Numbered from the stretch's first letter, positions 47,469 through 58,735 are shown. The stretch: DNA of 64,000 nucleotides from Capra hircus (GCF_001704415.2 NC_030823.1:69068458-69132457); one strand, 5' to 3'. The notes: a model not told the origin generated them from the sequence alone. Numbers and translations are program-made.

Positions 47469-47682
47469 GCTTCCCAGGTGGGTCAGTGGTTAAAAAAAAA
47501 ACCCCGCCTGCCAGTGTCAGAGACTCCAGTTCAATCCCTGGGTCAAGAAGATTCCCTGGAGAAGGGAATGGCAACACACTCCAGTATTCTTACCTGGGAA
47601 GTACCATGGACATAGGAGCCTGGAGGGCTACAGTCCATGGGGTCACAAAAAGTCAGACACAACTTAGCGACTGAACAATAAC
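47469..47682 (+). mobile_element. Bov-tA SINE with 14-bp TSD
   Basis: GCTTCCCAGGTGGGTCAGTGG head; Bov-A part ends ACTTAGCGACTGAAC. AACATACAATATGG is repeated exactly at 47455-47468 and 47683-47696, inside the old L1 3'UTR. Confidence 0.93.
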
Positions 47683-48289
47683 AACATACAATATGGTGAC
47701 TACAGTCAATGTTACTATATTCTATATTTGAAAGCTGCTAAGAGAATAATCTTTAAAGTTCTTATTACTAGAAAAAAATATATAACTATGTGAAGTGATA
47801 TATGTTAACTAAACTTACTGCAGTAATCATTTCATAATATATACATATATCAAACCATTATGATGTCATATGTCAATTATACCTCCATAAAACTGGGGAA
47901 AACATTTTTCAAAAATAATGTCCATGTGTGGTGAGTGGTATGTTTTAAACAGAATCCACAGACTAGAAACACTGCCCTAACGTTACATTTAAACATGGTT
48001 AAATGTATAACTACGTGCCTGAAACAGACATTATTATACATTTTGGTTAAAAGCTAGAATTGTGACTACAGTCACCATGGTTTGTATGAATTAAATTGAT
48101 CACATTATGGATAAACAATAGAAGGCTAAAAGCAATTACTTGACTATAACTTTTTAGACTTGATGGCATATTAACCACAAAAACTAATCCAGGCAGAAAT
48201 AGAGATTGCAGTTTCAGAAATATGTTAAGCTAAATAGGAAAAGTATATTTAAATTGTAACATTCCTTAAGACAGAGGTCTAGTAGGTTT

Positions 48290-48703
48290 ACAACTAGCCA
48301 GTCTGATCACATGGACCACAGCCTTGTCTAACTCAATGAAACTAAGCCATGCCCTGTGTGGTCACCCAAGACGGACGGGTCATGGTGGAGAGGCCTGACA
48401 GAATGTGGTCCATTGGAGAAGGGAATGGCAAACCACTTCAGTATTCTTGCCTTGAGAACCCCACGAACAGTATGAAAAGGTAGGACACTGAAATATGAAC
48501 TCCCCAGGTCGGTAGGTGCCCAATACGCTACTGGAGATCAGTGGATGACAGAGGATGAGATGGTTGGATGACATCACAAGACTCGACGGACATGGGTTGG
48601 GTAGACTCTGGGAGTTGGTGATGGACAGGGAGGCCTGGCATGCTGCAGTTCATGGAGTCGCAAAGAGTCGGACACAACTGAGCAACTGAACTGAACTGAA
48701 CTA
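48290..48703 (+). mobile_element. BovB with internal deletion (5' endonuclease part fused to 3' end)
   Basis: 48290-48540 matches the BovB 5'/endonuclease-side text (TGGACCACAGCCTTGTCTAA, GGGAATGGCAAACCACTTCA, CTACTGGAGATCAGTGG). At about 48543 it jumps to the 3'-terminal text (GACAGAGGATGAGATGG) and ends CTGAACTGAACTGAACT. Roughly the whole reverse transcriptase is missing. Shared GATCAGTGGA/GACAGAGGAT-type microhomology may mark the join. Confidence 0.85.
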
Positions 48704-48704
48704 G

Positions 48705-50410
48705 GAGGTTTGGTATCAAGTTGCAGTGGAGAAATAACTCACCACCAGAATCACAAATAACAACATTATTATTATGAACTAATGAAACAAATGAAACAAT
48801 ATTGGTATTGTTGGTATTTGCTGATATGTATCCATAATTCTCATTTTGAAGAAAAGATTTTTATTTTTCTGGTGCCATCAAGTGGTAACATTATGAAGTG
48901 TTCTAAGGTTTAAATACTAATAACTTTTAGACAGAAAAGTAACACACTGATATGTTTTATATATGTCAATTTTGTGTTTTAGCAAAAAATTACATAGAAA
49001 GAAAAGGGGGTAACATTAAATCTAATTGTTTGCAACTCATCCCCATTTTAAAACTCCAAATGAGAATTAAGACAAAGAAGAAAAATGAGTAAGTCATTAA
49101 GACTGGAATGTTCCACTAGCAGACAAAAAACCCAAAAGACAATGAAACTACTTGAAAAACAAAATTTATATCAAAATTATATATCAATCAAATCATAAGA
49201 GATGCTCCCACCTGAAGTTCCATTAATGTGGCAGTAAAAGAAATTATTTTTAAGGCAAAACCTTTCAAGAACAAAAAGAAAGAAAACAACAGCAACCAAA
49301 TTTTAGAAGCTAAAAAGTAGATGAATGAGTGGTTACTGTGTGATCAACTCAGGGAAGCTGCCTTACTCACAGAGCAATGTCAGTCTCTCCAAAGTTCAGG
49401 AACTGGTGGTTTTAGATAGCTGTGGAAGTGAGTGTGAAAGCTAAAACCAAGAAAATTCACCGAAATCCTAGTTAAGAAGTTGTTAGGACTCCTACACACT
49501 CCTTCTTCCACTCCTTATGGCCAATATCCATTTTTACATCACTCACACTAGAAGATGGAAAGTTTATACTCGAGGAAGAGTAAACAGAAGGCTCCTGACT
49601 ACAGTGCACCAAGCAGAGTGAGGGCTGAAGTACTGCAGTTAAAAGGCAAAAACTGTCAGCAATCCAGGAGACTGTGATAATCTACACAGTACTGACAAGC
49701 CGAAGACCACAGAACAACAACAACGGTGCTTTTCCTGAAAGAAAACCACTGGAAGAAGGTCCTGTTAACCTCTGACTATTGTGTCTAGGACGTCAGATGA
49801 TGAATCGCAGTACGCTTCAATCTGCTTCCCTAAGAGAAAGGCAAATGATGAAAAACTGATGCTTAAACATAAATAACAGGCTAAGTTCTACTTACAGACA
49901 TTTAGCAGCATTCAGCTCTCTATGTCCTGTATCACCCCCATTAATTGGCTGAGAATTTATCACAACTAACAAAAACAGAATAGTAAGCAAATCCAAGAAC
50001 CCTTTACGTTCTCAGTTTGAAAGCCCATTTCATCTTGCCTCTTCAGGCCATCAAGAGTAAATGTACTAAAGAATCTCTGGGAATACTCCTGACAGAATCA
50101 GGTGAACATGGCAGGAAAAAAAAAAAAATTATTATTCAAACAGGGACTTAGAAGCTTGATTTTTAAAAATTCTCTTTGTGTTGATTAATTAATCAAAGCA
50201 GAGACTTAAGTATATTGTCTTCCACCACGTAATTAAAAGCTAAATTACCATATTTAGGTAATTTAATCTCCAGTAATTTATTTTCAGTCTTGTTTTTACA
50301 CAAGATTATACATAAGAAATTGCTACATATGTATGTGTGTGTGCGTGTATTTTCCCCCAAGTATCAACATAAGAACATGCCAAAATATAATAACACAGAT
50401 AAAATTGTAC
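48705..50410. other. Intron downstream of the larger exon, unique
   Basis: No repeat recognised. It ends at the donor GTACAATTTT of the exon (minus strand). A CTCF-like but weak motif (GGTGCCATCAAGTGG) lies at about 48872. A 13-A run lies at 50115-50128. Confidence 0.5.
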
Positions 50411-50773
50411 CTTGAACACCTTCCAGGAGTAAATCAACTCCCTTCCTATAAAAATCAGAGGCAGCTTCATAGTCATCTTCTTCTTCCTTTTTTAAAGCCA
50501 GCTTTATTAATTCTCCTGCTTTCTCCAAATAATCTCTCTTGCCAAGCTTGGATTTTAAACTGCCAGGAAAAAGGCTACGACTTTCCCGTTCTTCTTCTGT
50601 TTTGTTCTGTTCACTGTCAGAAAAAACAGCCCCTAGTGCTGAAGAATCCGAAGAAAGATTGGGACCAAAAGTCCTGATGGGAGAATTTTGATTGGAAGCC
50701 ATTCCATCATCCAGCTCAGCAAGAGAATCCACATCAACAGTGAGGGATACCAGATCACTGTCACTGGAGAAAC
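50411..50773 (-). CDS. RPS6KC1: RPS6KC1 internal exon (acidic linker and MIT-domain start)
   Basis: Seen: 363 bp on the minus strand between an acceptor (pyrimidine tract then TTTCTAG|GTTTC) and a donor (CAAG|GTACAA). It gives 120 full codons, entered with two leftover bases and left with one. Residues 1-75 are Ser/Asp/Glu-rich (for example SSDSDLVSLTVDVDSLAELD). Residues about 79-120 (KRDYLEKAGELIKLALKKEE onward, ending LLLEGVQ) form the first helices of a MIT domain. Known: RPS6KC1 has an N-terminal PX domain, a MIT domain and a divergent C-terminal S6-kinase-like domain. The protein is endosome-associated, binds PI3P through PX, and has reported partners sphingosine kinase 1 and PRDX3. Recognition is from memory of the mammalian protein, not an alignment run here. 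No stop codon or frameshift interrupts the exon, so it looks functional. It joins in phase to the exon at 12273-12388. The preceding PX-side exon was not found in the window. Confidence 0.95.
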
Positions 50774-52970
50774 CTAGAAATACGATCACAACAGTGAGCA
50801 GATATTAAATTGAGAATCAGCCAAAAGAGTGCAAATCATACTGACTAAACATTTTTTCACACTACCCATGCCAACCAGGAAGACTGCAACTCACGGGTGG
50901 AAGTCAGTGTCTAGCAGTTTGTCTCAGCTTAGCTCATTCATTCTTGTACTGTCTCCCCACAGTTCTGGAAGACAATCTCCTGCCTTAACCATCAAACTAA
51001 AACTGAAGACAAGTCTTTATCTAGCCCTGTTGTTACAAGAAGCCTTTACCACAGGATCTTGTATTTACAGAAGGTTGATGCTTACATACACAGCTTCTGT
51101 GAACAACAGAATTATGATAAAAGGAAAAGAGTAAGTGCTTTAGAATAGAAAAGAGAAGTGCTTGAATCCCAGCTCTTAAAACTTACCATGCGACCAACCA
51201 CACGTTACTTAATAATAAAACTTATTATGTGGGGCTTTAAATGAGAAAAAGAGCTAATGCATATAACAGGCTAAGATTAAATTATAACTTTTATAGCAAT
51301 TACATAATAATAATTTTACTATATATAATATAATGTATCCTCAGAGATGTGCTTTTAAGTAACCATCCATATCTGGAAAATGTATGCCATGCAGCACTCT
51401 TTTAACTGAATTTTTTGAAATTCCTGTTTCAGCTGCTTCCACAAGCTTTTGGCAAAAGCTTTGGTCAGTATTTGCATCTTAGTTTTCTGACAGAAAATGA
51501 ATAGTGGATGCTACTGAACATTTACTCAATGAAAATTACTTCTTCCATTTCATATAACTGACTTCATGATACATGAGCTTGAACTACAATAACCATTACT
51601 AAACCTGCTCTACTTTTACATTCTTAAAAATGATTAAGGACCTCAAAGAGCTTTTGTTTATATGGATTACATCTGTAAATATTTACTAATCTTGGTATTT
51701 TAAAAAGACTGAATTTTTAAACACTTAAAAGTCCATTATATGTTAAATAATTTTTATAAAAATGATTAAGAAGTACCATTGTTACATATTTGCAAACCTT
51801 GTTAACAGAAGATGGCCATATTCTCAGGTCTAATTCTGTACTCAATCTGTTAGATGTCATTCTGGTTAAAAGAGTTGAAGAAAATGTCACATTGCTAAGT
51901 AACTGAAAATGGGGTATTTTAACAGCCTTTTCAAATAACTATAGCTATCATTTTTTTGATACTATAACAAAACTTAACAAGTAGTAGCTTCTTAAAGGTT
52001 AGTTTACATGTGGAATATAAATTTCTATCAATGTCATTTCTGTTTCTGTTACATTCAAATCCATGGGTCTGTCTCACACACAGAGTCTATAACATCACAC
52101 TCTGGTCATTTTGAAAATATTAGTTTCCTGAGTTACACGGAGCCTCCAAATGGTGATAAATTTCATCATTACAATATCTCCAAGAAAATCACATTTGCTA
52201 CTTATCACCACCGACCTCGTCCAAAAATTGTTTACGTATTGTGAAACTGTTAGGCTCAAAGTGGCTGATACAGGTTCTCCAAAATTCTATTTTGGTGTTG
52301 AGAACTAGAATATCATCACTATTTGGCAATAAATACTGTTAACTGTTTTCCTTGAAGTGCAAGCTTCCTTTTTGCATTAAAAAAAAAATTTGCTAAATAT
52401 TCAAGTCTGAAAATGAGTTGTCTGTCAATCATTCTCTCAAGCAAAAATGGGGTCCCGGGAAAAGAGTAGCTAGTTTATGGTTCAAATAACTGCAAAGGCG
52501 CTCTTTTTTTTTTTTTTCCAAGACAACCAGGGCAGTTCAGTATGTAAAGTGTTTTTTCATTTTCATTTCATCCCACATAATAGCATATAAGAGACATATA
52601 TCCAAGGGTTGAGAGTCAGTAAAATTAACTGTTTTTACTGCTTTATCAAGGGTCTCCTAGGTGAAATAAGCATTGGTATTACTGTAAGTATGTGCAACAA
52701 ATACTGTTACAGTCTCATATCACTGTCTTGATTCATGCTCAAGTACAGCAGTTTTACTGACCACTGCTTTTGGATCGTCAGCACAATAGAAACAGAAAAT
52801 AACTTCCTAGATTATCATAAAAAAAAGTTTCTTACTTGGAGAGTCCCTGAAAAGATCTCAGGAATGAAAACCCAGAGATCTGAAAACTATACTTTAAAAG
52901 CCACTGACTTGTATCATTAAATAAGATTCACAACAGGGTTAGGCAAAACTTAGGTTTGGGAACAACTATG
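50774..52970. other. Intron upstream of the larger exon
   Basis: The minus-strand acceptor tract lies at 50774-50795. A plus-orientation MIR remnant is at about 51130-51290 (TGCTTGAATCCCAGCTCTTA). The rest is unique and AT-rich, with a 16-T run at 52505-52517. No further exon recognised. Confidence 0.5.
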
Positions 52971-53023
52971 TGTTCTACATCACCACTGAATACATACTGA
53001 CTGCCACGCTTCTCAGGAAGGAA

Positions 53024-53094
53024 AATACTGGGTTGGCCAAAAAGTTCATTCCGGTTTTTCCATAACTCGAACAAACTTTCTGGCCAACGTAATA
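53024..53094 (+). mobile_element. Mariner-like mini-element
   Basis: About 70 bp between TA dinucleotides. The left TIR is TTGGCCAAAAAGTTCATTC and the right is GAACAAACTTTCTGGCCAA, reverse complements with a few changes. It resembles the abundant ruminant mariner MITE and human MADE1. The centre (GGTTTTTCCATAAC) is shortened on one arm. Confidence 0.82.
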
Positions 53095-53173
53095 CATAAA
53101 GAAGAAAATGATCTTCCCAGCATCATACACTAAGTCAAAATCAAAGGTGGATCTGAGTGTACAGTTGCAGATC

Positions 53174-53515
53174 AAGGGTCCGCAAACTTCTTTTCTGAGG
53201 GCCACAGGGTGAATTATTTTAGGCTTTTCAGGCCATACTATCTCAGTCACAACCAATCAACACTGCTGCTGTAGCTTGAAAGCAGCCACAAACAACGCCC
53301 ACACGTCCAAGTTTGCCTGTGTTCCAACAGAGCTTCCTGCATGGAGGCTGAACTCTGAATGCCGCATAATGTTCACGTGCCACAAAATAAGATTCTTTGG
53401 AATTTTGTCAACCATTTAAAAATGTAAAAACCATTCTTGGCTTGTAGGGCAGGACATATAAAAACAGGTGGAAGGCCAGACTTGGCCCATGGGCCACAGT
53501 TTGTCAACCCCTACT
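53174..53515 (+). mobile_element. hAT-Charlie-type DNA transposon remnant
   Basis: Left end AAGGGTCCGCAAACTTCTTT, interior GAGGGCCACAGGGTGAATTA and GTAGCTTGAAAGCAGCCAC, right end GGCCCATGGGCCACAGTTTG then TCAACCCCT. The terminal parts are inverted repeats (GGGTCCGCAAACT and AGTTTGTCAACCCC). Exact subfamily not assigned. Confidence 0.75.
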
Positions 53516-53532
53516 ATAGACTCAAACTGCTT

Positions 53533-53675
53533 CAGTTCAGTTCAGTCGCTCAGTCATGTCCGACTCTTGGCAACCCCATGGACTGCAGCACGCCAGGCCT
53601 CCCTGTCCATCACCAACTCCTAGAGTTTACTCAAACTCATGTCCATTGAGTCGGTGACGCCATCCAACCATCTCA
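53533..53675 (-). mobile_element. Very short BovB 3' end with 11-bp TSD
   Basis: Only 143 bp of the BovB tail, reversed (CAGTTCAGTTCAGTCGCTCAG to CATCCAACCATCTCA). TCAAACTGCTT is duplicated at 53522-53532 and 53676-53686. Confidence 0.93.
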
Positions 53676-53689
53676 TCAAACTGCTTACT

Positions 53690-54665
53690 TCATACTGAAT
53701 AAAGTTAAGTTGGGATAAAAACATTTATTGGCAGCTAAGCTCTAATTTCAAATCAACTTTAGACACTGTTTTGGCACCCTTGTCAATATATCCTGTTTCC
53801 AGGGTTTGGCACTTTTTTTTCCCACAAATCCTTGGAATGCCCATGAAATACTAATTTTGTTCCATGAAAGCAAGAGACTTCATTAAAGCCACGATATCAG
53901 ATGAAATTCATTGGATCTATTGGAAATATCTTCAATTCACCACAGTTCAACTCTATAGACAACACTTAAAATCAAAATCTCTTTATAGCCGTCTACAAAT
54001 TTATGTGCTGCTCTGAGAAATATATAAACTTTCCAAGATTTTTTAAAATAATTTTAAATATTTTCTATACTCAATACAAATTTACTTCCTTCAATGGTTA
54101 TCACTGTATAACCTGGTCCTCCGAAATTAATAAACAGACAAAAAAATGCTGTGGTTTATACAGCTAATCACAAATGGAAGGAAATGCTGTTACGGATCTC
54201 TGTGTGCTCTCTGGTGTCTTGTCACCATAACCTCTACATCATCTATCACATCACACTGCTTCATGCTTTGCTTGATTTTCCTTTCTAACAAGAACAATCA
54301 TACCAAAGGGCAAGAGGGTAAAGTTATGTGTACTCAGTTTCTTGGCTTTTGACCATGAAAATCTCGCCACACAGTCATATTTCCTCTTACTCTTCCAACC
54401 TTATTTTATTAGCAAAGAAACCATGATTACATGAAACTAGATCCGAAAAGTCAGATCATAAAACATCTAGGGAAAAGTCAGATAGTAAAATAAAGGTCCT
54501 ATACAAATGGTTCCCTTTTCAAATTCTACCTAATTCTAAATGAGAAATGTTTCAAAATAAGCAAACAAATAAGAACTAGCAGGTTAGGAAGAGAACATTT
54601 TTTAGCCTAAGCAAGAGAAGCAAAAGGAAACAAAATTACTTCTTCTGGTTTATGGAGGACAATTT
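53690..54665. other. Unique AT-rich intron
   Basis: No repeat, exon or regulatory motif recognised. Confidence 0.5.
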
Positions 54666-54680
54666 TAAAATATATGTCAG

Positions 54681-54973
54681 AGGGAGAGGGAGAGGGTGGG
54701 ATGATTTGGGAGAATGGCATTGTAACATGTATACTATCATGTAAGAATCAAATTGCCAGTCTATGTCCGAGGCAGGATACAGCATGCTTGGGGCTGGTGC
54801 ACGGTGATGACCCAGAGAGATGTTATGGGGAGGGAGGTGGAAGGGGGGTTCATGTTTGGGAACGCATGTACACCCGTGGTGGATTCATGTCAATGTATGG
54901 CAAAACCAATACAGTATTGTAAAGTAAAATAAAGTAAAAATAAAAATTAAAAAATAAATAAATAAAATAAAAT
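54681..54973 (+). mobile_element. L1 3'UTR insertion with 14-bp TSD
   Basis: AAAATATATGTCAG is duplicated exactly (54667-54680 and 54974-54987). The insert is only L1 3'UTR (GAGAGGGTGGGATGATTTGG, GCATGCTTGGGGCTGGTGCA) and a long A-rich tail. It is the same L1 subfamily as the one at 24397-25661. Confidence 0.94.
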
Positions 54974-55155
54974 AAAATATATGTCAGATGCAAAAATGCC
55001 TATATCTTTAGTCCAGAAATTTAGTAATATATACCAGAAACAATCAGAGATGTAGGAAAAAAAGACATACACATAAGAATATTCATCACAAAAACTAGTG
55101 CAATTGAAATAACAAATTTCTAACAATAGGAGAATATGGCATATCCCATGAGGAG

Positions 55156-57028
55156 GCCTTACAAATAGCTGTGAAAAGAAGAGAGGCGAAAAGCAAAGGA
55201 GAAAAGGAAAGATATAAGCATCTGAATGCAGAGTTCCAAAGAATAGCAAGAAGAGATAAGAAAGCCTTCCTCAGCGATCAATGCAAAGAAATAGAGGAAA
55301 ACAACAGAATGGGAAAGACTAGAGATCTCTTCAAGAAAATTAGAGATACCAAGGGAACATTTCATGCAAAGATGGGCTCGATAAAGGACAGAAATGGTAT
55401 GGACCTAACAGAAGCAGACGATATTAAGAAGAGGTGGCAAGAATACACAGAAGAACTGCACAAAAAAGATCTTCATGACCCAGATAATCACAATGGTGTG
55501 ATTACTCACCTAGAGCCAGACATCCTGAAATGTGAAAGTCAAGTGGGCCTTAGAAAGCATCACTACGAACAAAGCTAGTGGAGGTGATGGAATTCCAGTG
55601 GAACTATTTCAAATCCTGAAAGATGATGCTGTGAAAGTGCTGCACTCAATATGCCAGCAAATTTGGAAAACTCAGCAGTGGCCACAGGACTGGAAAAGGT
55701 CAGTTTTCATTCCAATCACAAAGAAAGGCAATGCCAAAGAATGCTCAAACTACCGCACAATTGCACTCATCTCACACACTAGCAAAGTAATGCTCAAAAT
55801 TCTCCAAGCCAGGCTTCAGCAATAAGTGAACCATGAACTTCCAGATGTTCAAGCTGGTTTTAGAAAAGGCAGAGGAACCAGAGATCAAATTGCCAACATC
55901 CGCTGGATCATCGAAAAAGCAAGAGAGTTCCAGAAAAACATCTAGTTCTGCTTTATCGACTACGCCAAAGCCTTTGACTGTGAGGATCACAATAAACTGT
56001 GGAAAATTCTGAAAGAGATGGGAATACCAGACCACCTGACCTGCCTCTTAAGAAACCTACATGCAGGTCAGGAAGCAACAGTCAGAACTGGACATGGAAC
56101 AACAGACTGGTTCCAAATAGGAAAAGGAGTACGTCAAGGCTGTATATTGTCACCCTGCTTATTTACCTTATATGCAGAGTACATCATGAGAAACGCTGGA
56201 CTGGAAGAAGCACAAGCTGGAATCAAGATTGCTGGGAGAAATATCAATAACCTCAGATATGCAGATGATACCACCCTTATGGCAGAAAGTGAAGAGGAAC
56301 TAAAAAGCCTCTTGATGAAAGTGAAAGAGGAGAGTGAACAAGTTGGCTTAAAGCTCAACATTCAGAAAACAAAGATCATGGCATCTGGTCATGGGAAATA
56401 GATGGGGAAACAGGGGAAACAATGTCAGACTTTATTTTGGGGGGCTCCAAAATCACTGCAGATGGTGACTGCGGCCATGAAATTAAAAGATGCTTACTCC
56501 TTGGAAGGAAAGTTATTACCAACCTAGATAGCATATTAAAAAGCAGAGACATTACTTTGCCAATAAAGGTCCGTCTAGTCAAGGCTATGGTTTTTCCAGT
56601 GGTCATGGATGGATGTGAGAGTTGGACTGTAAAGAAAGCTGAGTGCTGAAGAATTGATGTTTTTGAACTGTGGTGTTGGAGAAGACTCTTGAGAGTCCCT
56701 TGGACTGCAAGGAGATCCAACCAGTACATTCTAAAGGAGATCAGTCCTGGGTGTTCATTGAAAGGACTGATGTTGAAGTTGAAACTCCAATACTTGGCCA
56801 CCTCATGCGAAGAGTTGACTCATTGGAAAAGACCCTGATGCTGGGAGGGATTGGGGGCAGGAAGAGAAGGGGACGACAGAGGATCAGATGGCTGGATGGC
56901 ATCACCAACTCGATGAACATGAGTTTGAGTAAACTCCGGGAGTTGGTGATGGACAGGGAGGCCTGGCGTGCTGCAATTCATGGAGTCACAAAGAGTCAGA
57001 CAAGACTAAGCAACGGAACTGAACTGAA
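55156..57028 (+). mobile_element. Long BovB copy with reverse-transcriptase domain
   Basis: The longest BovB here, about 1.87 kb. It covers the region before RT (KSKGEKERYKHLNAEFQRIA), RT fingers (NKASGGDGIPVELFQILKDD, IPITKKGNAKECSNYRTIAL), the YADDT catalytic box at 56258-56272, and the C-terminal part to GAACTGAACTGAAG. The frame is broken by an extra base near 55543, stops at about 55824 and 55944, a small deletion near 56390 and others. BovB is the ruminant/squamate RTE LINE known for horizontal transfer and as the source of Bov-A SINEs. This copy lacks the endonuclease part and is dead. Confidence 0.95.
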
Positions 57029-57061
57029 GATAAAATATTACAGAGTTATTAAAAACTTTTA

Positions 57062-58018
57062 TCAATTCAGTCGCTCAGTCATGTCCGACCTTTCGTGACC
57101 CCAAGGACTGCAGCATGCAGGCCTCCCTGTCCATCAGCAACTCCCTCAGCTTGCTCAAACTCATGTCCATTGAGTTGGTGATGCCATCCAACCATCTCAT
57201 ACTCTGTCATCCCCTTCTCCTGCCACCTTCAATCTTTCCCAACATCAGTCTTTTTAAATGAGTCAGTTCTTCATATCAGGTGGCCAAAGTATTGGAGTTT
57301 CAGCTTCAGCATCAGTCCTTCCAATGAATATTCAGGACTGATCTCCTTTAGGATGGACTAGTTGGATCTCCTTGCAGTCCAAGGGACTCTCAAGAGTCTT
57401 CAACACCACAGTTCAAAAGCATCAATTCTTCGACGCTCAGCTTTCTTTACAGTCCAACTCTCACATCCATACGTGACTACTGGAAAAACCACAGCTTTGC
57501 CTAGATGGACCTTTGTTGGCAAAGTAATGTCTCTGCTTTTTAATATGCTGTCTAGGTTGGTCATAGCTATTCTTCCAAGGAATAAAGAATCTTTTAATTT
57601 CATGGCTGCAGTCACCATCTGCAGTGATTTTGGAGCCCAAAAAATAAAGTCTGTCACTGTTTCCATTGTCTCCCCATCTATTCGCCTTGTAGTGATGGAA
57701 CCGGATGCCATGATCTTAGTTTTCTGAATGTTGAGTTTTAAGCCAACTTTTTCACTCTCCTCTTTCATTTTCATCACTTTAGTTCTTCTTTGCTTTCTGC
57801 CCTAAGGGTGGTGTCATGTGCATATCTGAGCTTATTGATATTTCCCCCGGCAATCTTGATTCCAGCTTGGTGCTTCATCCAGCCTGGCATTTTGCATGGA
57901 CATTTCACAGACTGGTTCCAAATAAGGAAAGGAGTACATCAAGGTTGTATATTGTCAGCCTGCTTTTTTAACTTATATGCAGAGTATATCACGTGAAATG
58001 CCGGGCTGGATGAAGCAC
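57062..58018 (-). mobile_element. BovB with 5' inversion (twin-priming product)
   Basis: 57062-57893 is a reversed BovB 3' part (plus strand starts TTCAGTCGCTCAGTCATGTC). It ends at TGCTTCATCCAGCCTGGCAT. The following 57900-58018 is BovB in plus orientation (GACTGGTTCCAAATAAGG to ATGCCGGGCTGGATGAAGCA). In the element this lies immediately upstream of the first part, with a roughly 20-bp overlap at the junction. That is the arrangement made by twin priming. Confidence 0.85.
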
Positions 58019-58133
58019 AAAAATTGTTATAGGAAAATATTTAATGCTAAAGTATTCATGCTTTATTAATCAAAACCAACAAACTCCAAAGCAGTATATA
58101 TAGTATAATTCTAGTTTAAAAAAACACACACAC

Positions 58134-58735
58134 ACCAATGGTCATAGCAGCACTATCTACAATAGCTAGGACATGGAAGAAACCTAGCTGTTCATCGACA
58201 GATGAGTCTATCAAGAAGTTGTGGCACATATATACAATGGAATATTAACCACCCATAAAAAGGAACAAGTTTGAGTCAGTTGTAGTGAGGTGTATGAACC
58301 TAGAGCATGTCATACATTGTGAAGTAAGTGAGAAGGAGAAAAACAAATATCATATATTAATGCATATATATGGAATCTAGAAGAATAGTACTGATGAACC
58401 TATTTGCAGGGCAGGAACAGAGATACAGATGCAGAGAATGGACTTGTAGACACAGTGGGGTAAAGAGAAGAGGGGATAGACTGAGGGAATAGCATTGACA
58501 TACATATACACTACAATGTGTGAACTAGAAAGCCTCGTGGGAGGCAGGTGATAGCAGAGGGAGCTCAGCTCAGGGCCTTATGATGACCTAGAGGGGTGGG
58601 AGGGAGGCTCCAGAGGGAGGGGATGTACATATACTTAGAGCTGACTCACACTGTTTTACAGCAGAAACCAACACAACACTATAAAGCAATTACCCTCCAA
58701 TTAAAAATACATAAAAAATAAAAAATTAAAAACAC
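58134..58735 (+). mobile_element. L1 3' end
   Basis: Last ORF2 codons (GCAGCACTATCTACAATAGC, AGAAGTTGTGGCACATATAT) then 3'UTR (CCAACACAACACTATAAAGC) and an A-rich tail. Diverged, with stops. Same orientation as all other L1s. Confidence 0.85.

Larger units (their letters stand above)
46099..47920 (+). mobile_element. Old L1, right part of the nested host
   Basis: Continues the L1 left at 42383 (AATATACCAATGGGAGAAATATTTGC). It is interrupted by SINEs at 46166 and 47469 and contains a foreign-looking L1 segment at 46636-46857. Its 3'UTR (ACCATATGATCTCACTTATAT, then GAAAGCTGCTAAGAGAATAA) runs to about 47920. Strongly diverged. Confidence 0.8.
12389..50410 (-). other. RPS6KC1: RPS6KC1 intron of 38,022 bp splitting the MIT domain
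   Basis: The interval between the two recognised exons, with GT at its minus-strand start (50410) and AG at its end (12389). It is phase 1: the first codon position lies upstream, the other two downstream. Much of it is interspersed repeats listed separately: an ERV, at least five L1 pieces, four BovB and about a dozen SINEs. The insertions are far from both splice sites; the nearest identified one is an internally deleted BovB about 1.7 kb from the donor. Confidence 0.9.
54988..58130 (+). repeat. Ancient L1-like host in three pieces
   Basis: 54988-55155 (AGAATATTCATCACAAAAACTAG, CTAACAATAGGAGAATATGG), 57029-57062 (AAAATATTACAGAGTTATTA) and 58019-58130 (AAATTGTTATAGGAAAATATT, AGTATAATTCTAGTTT) read on from one another as an old LINE 3' part. 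Two BovB insertions separate the pieces. Family uncertain. Confidence 0.5.
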
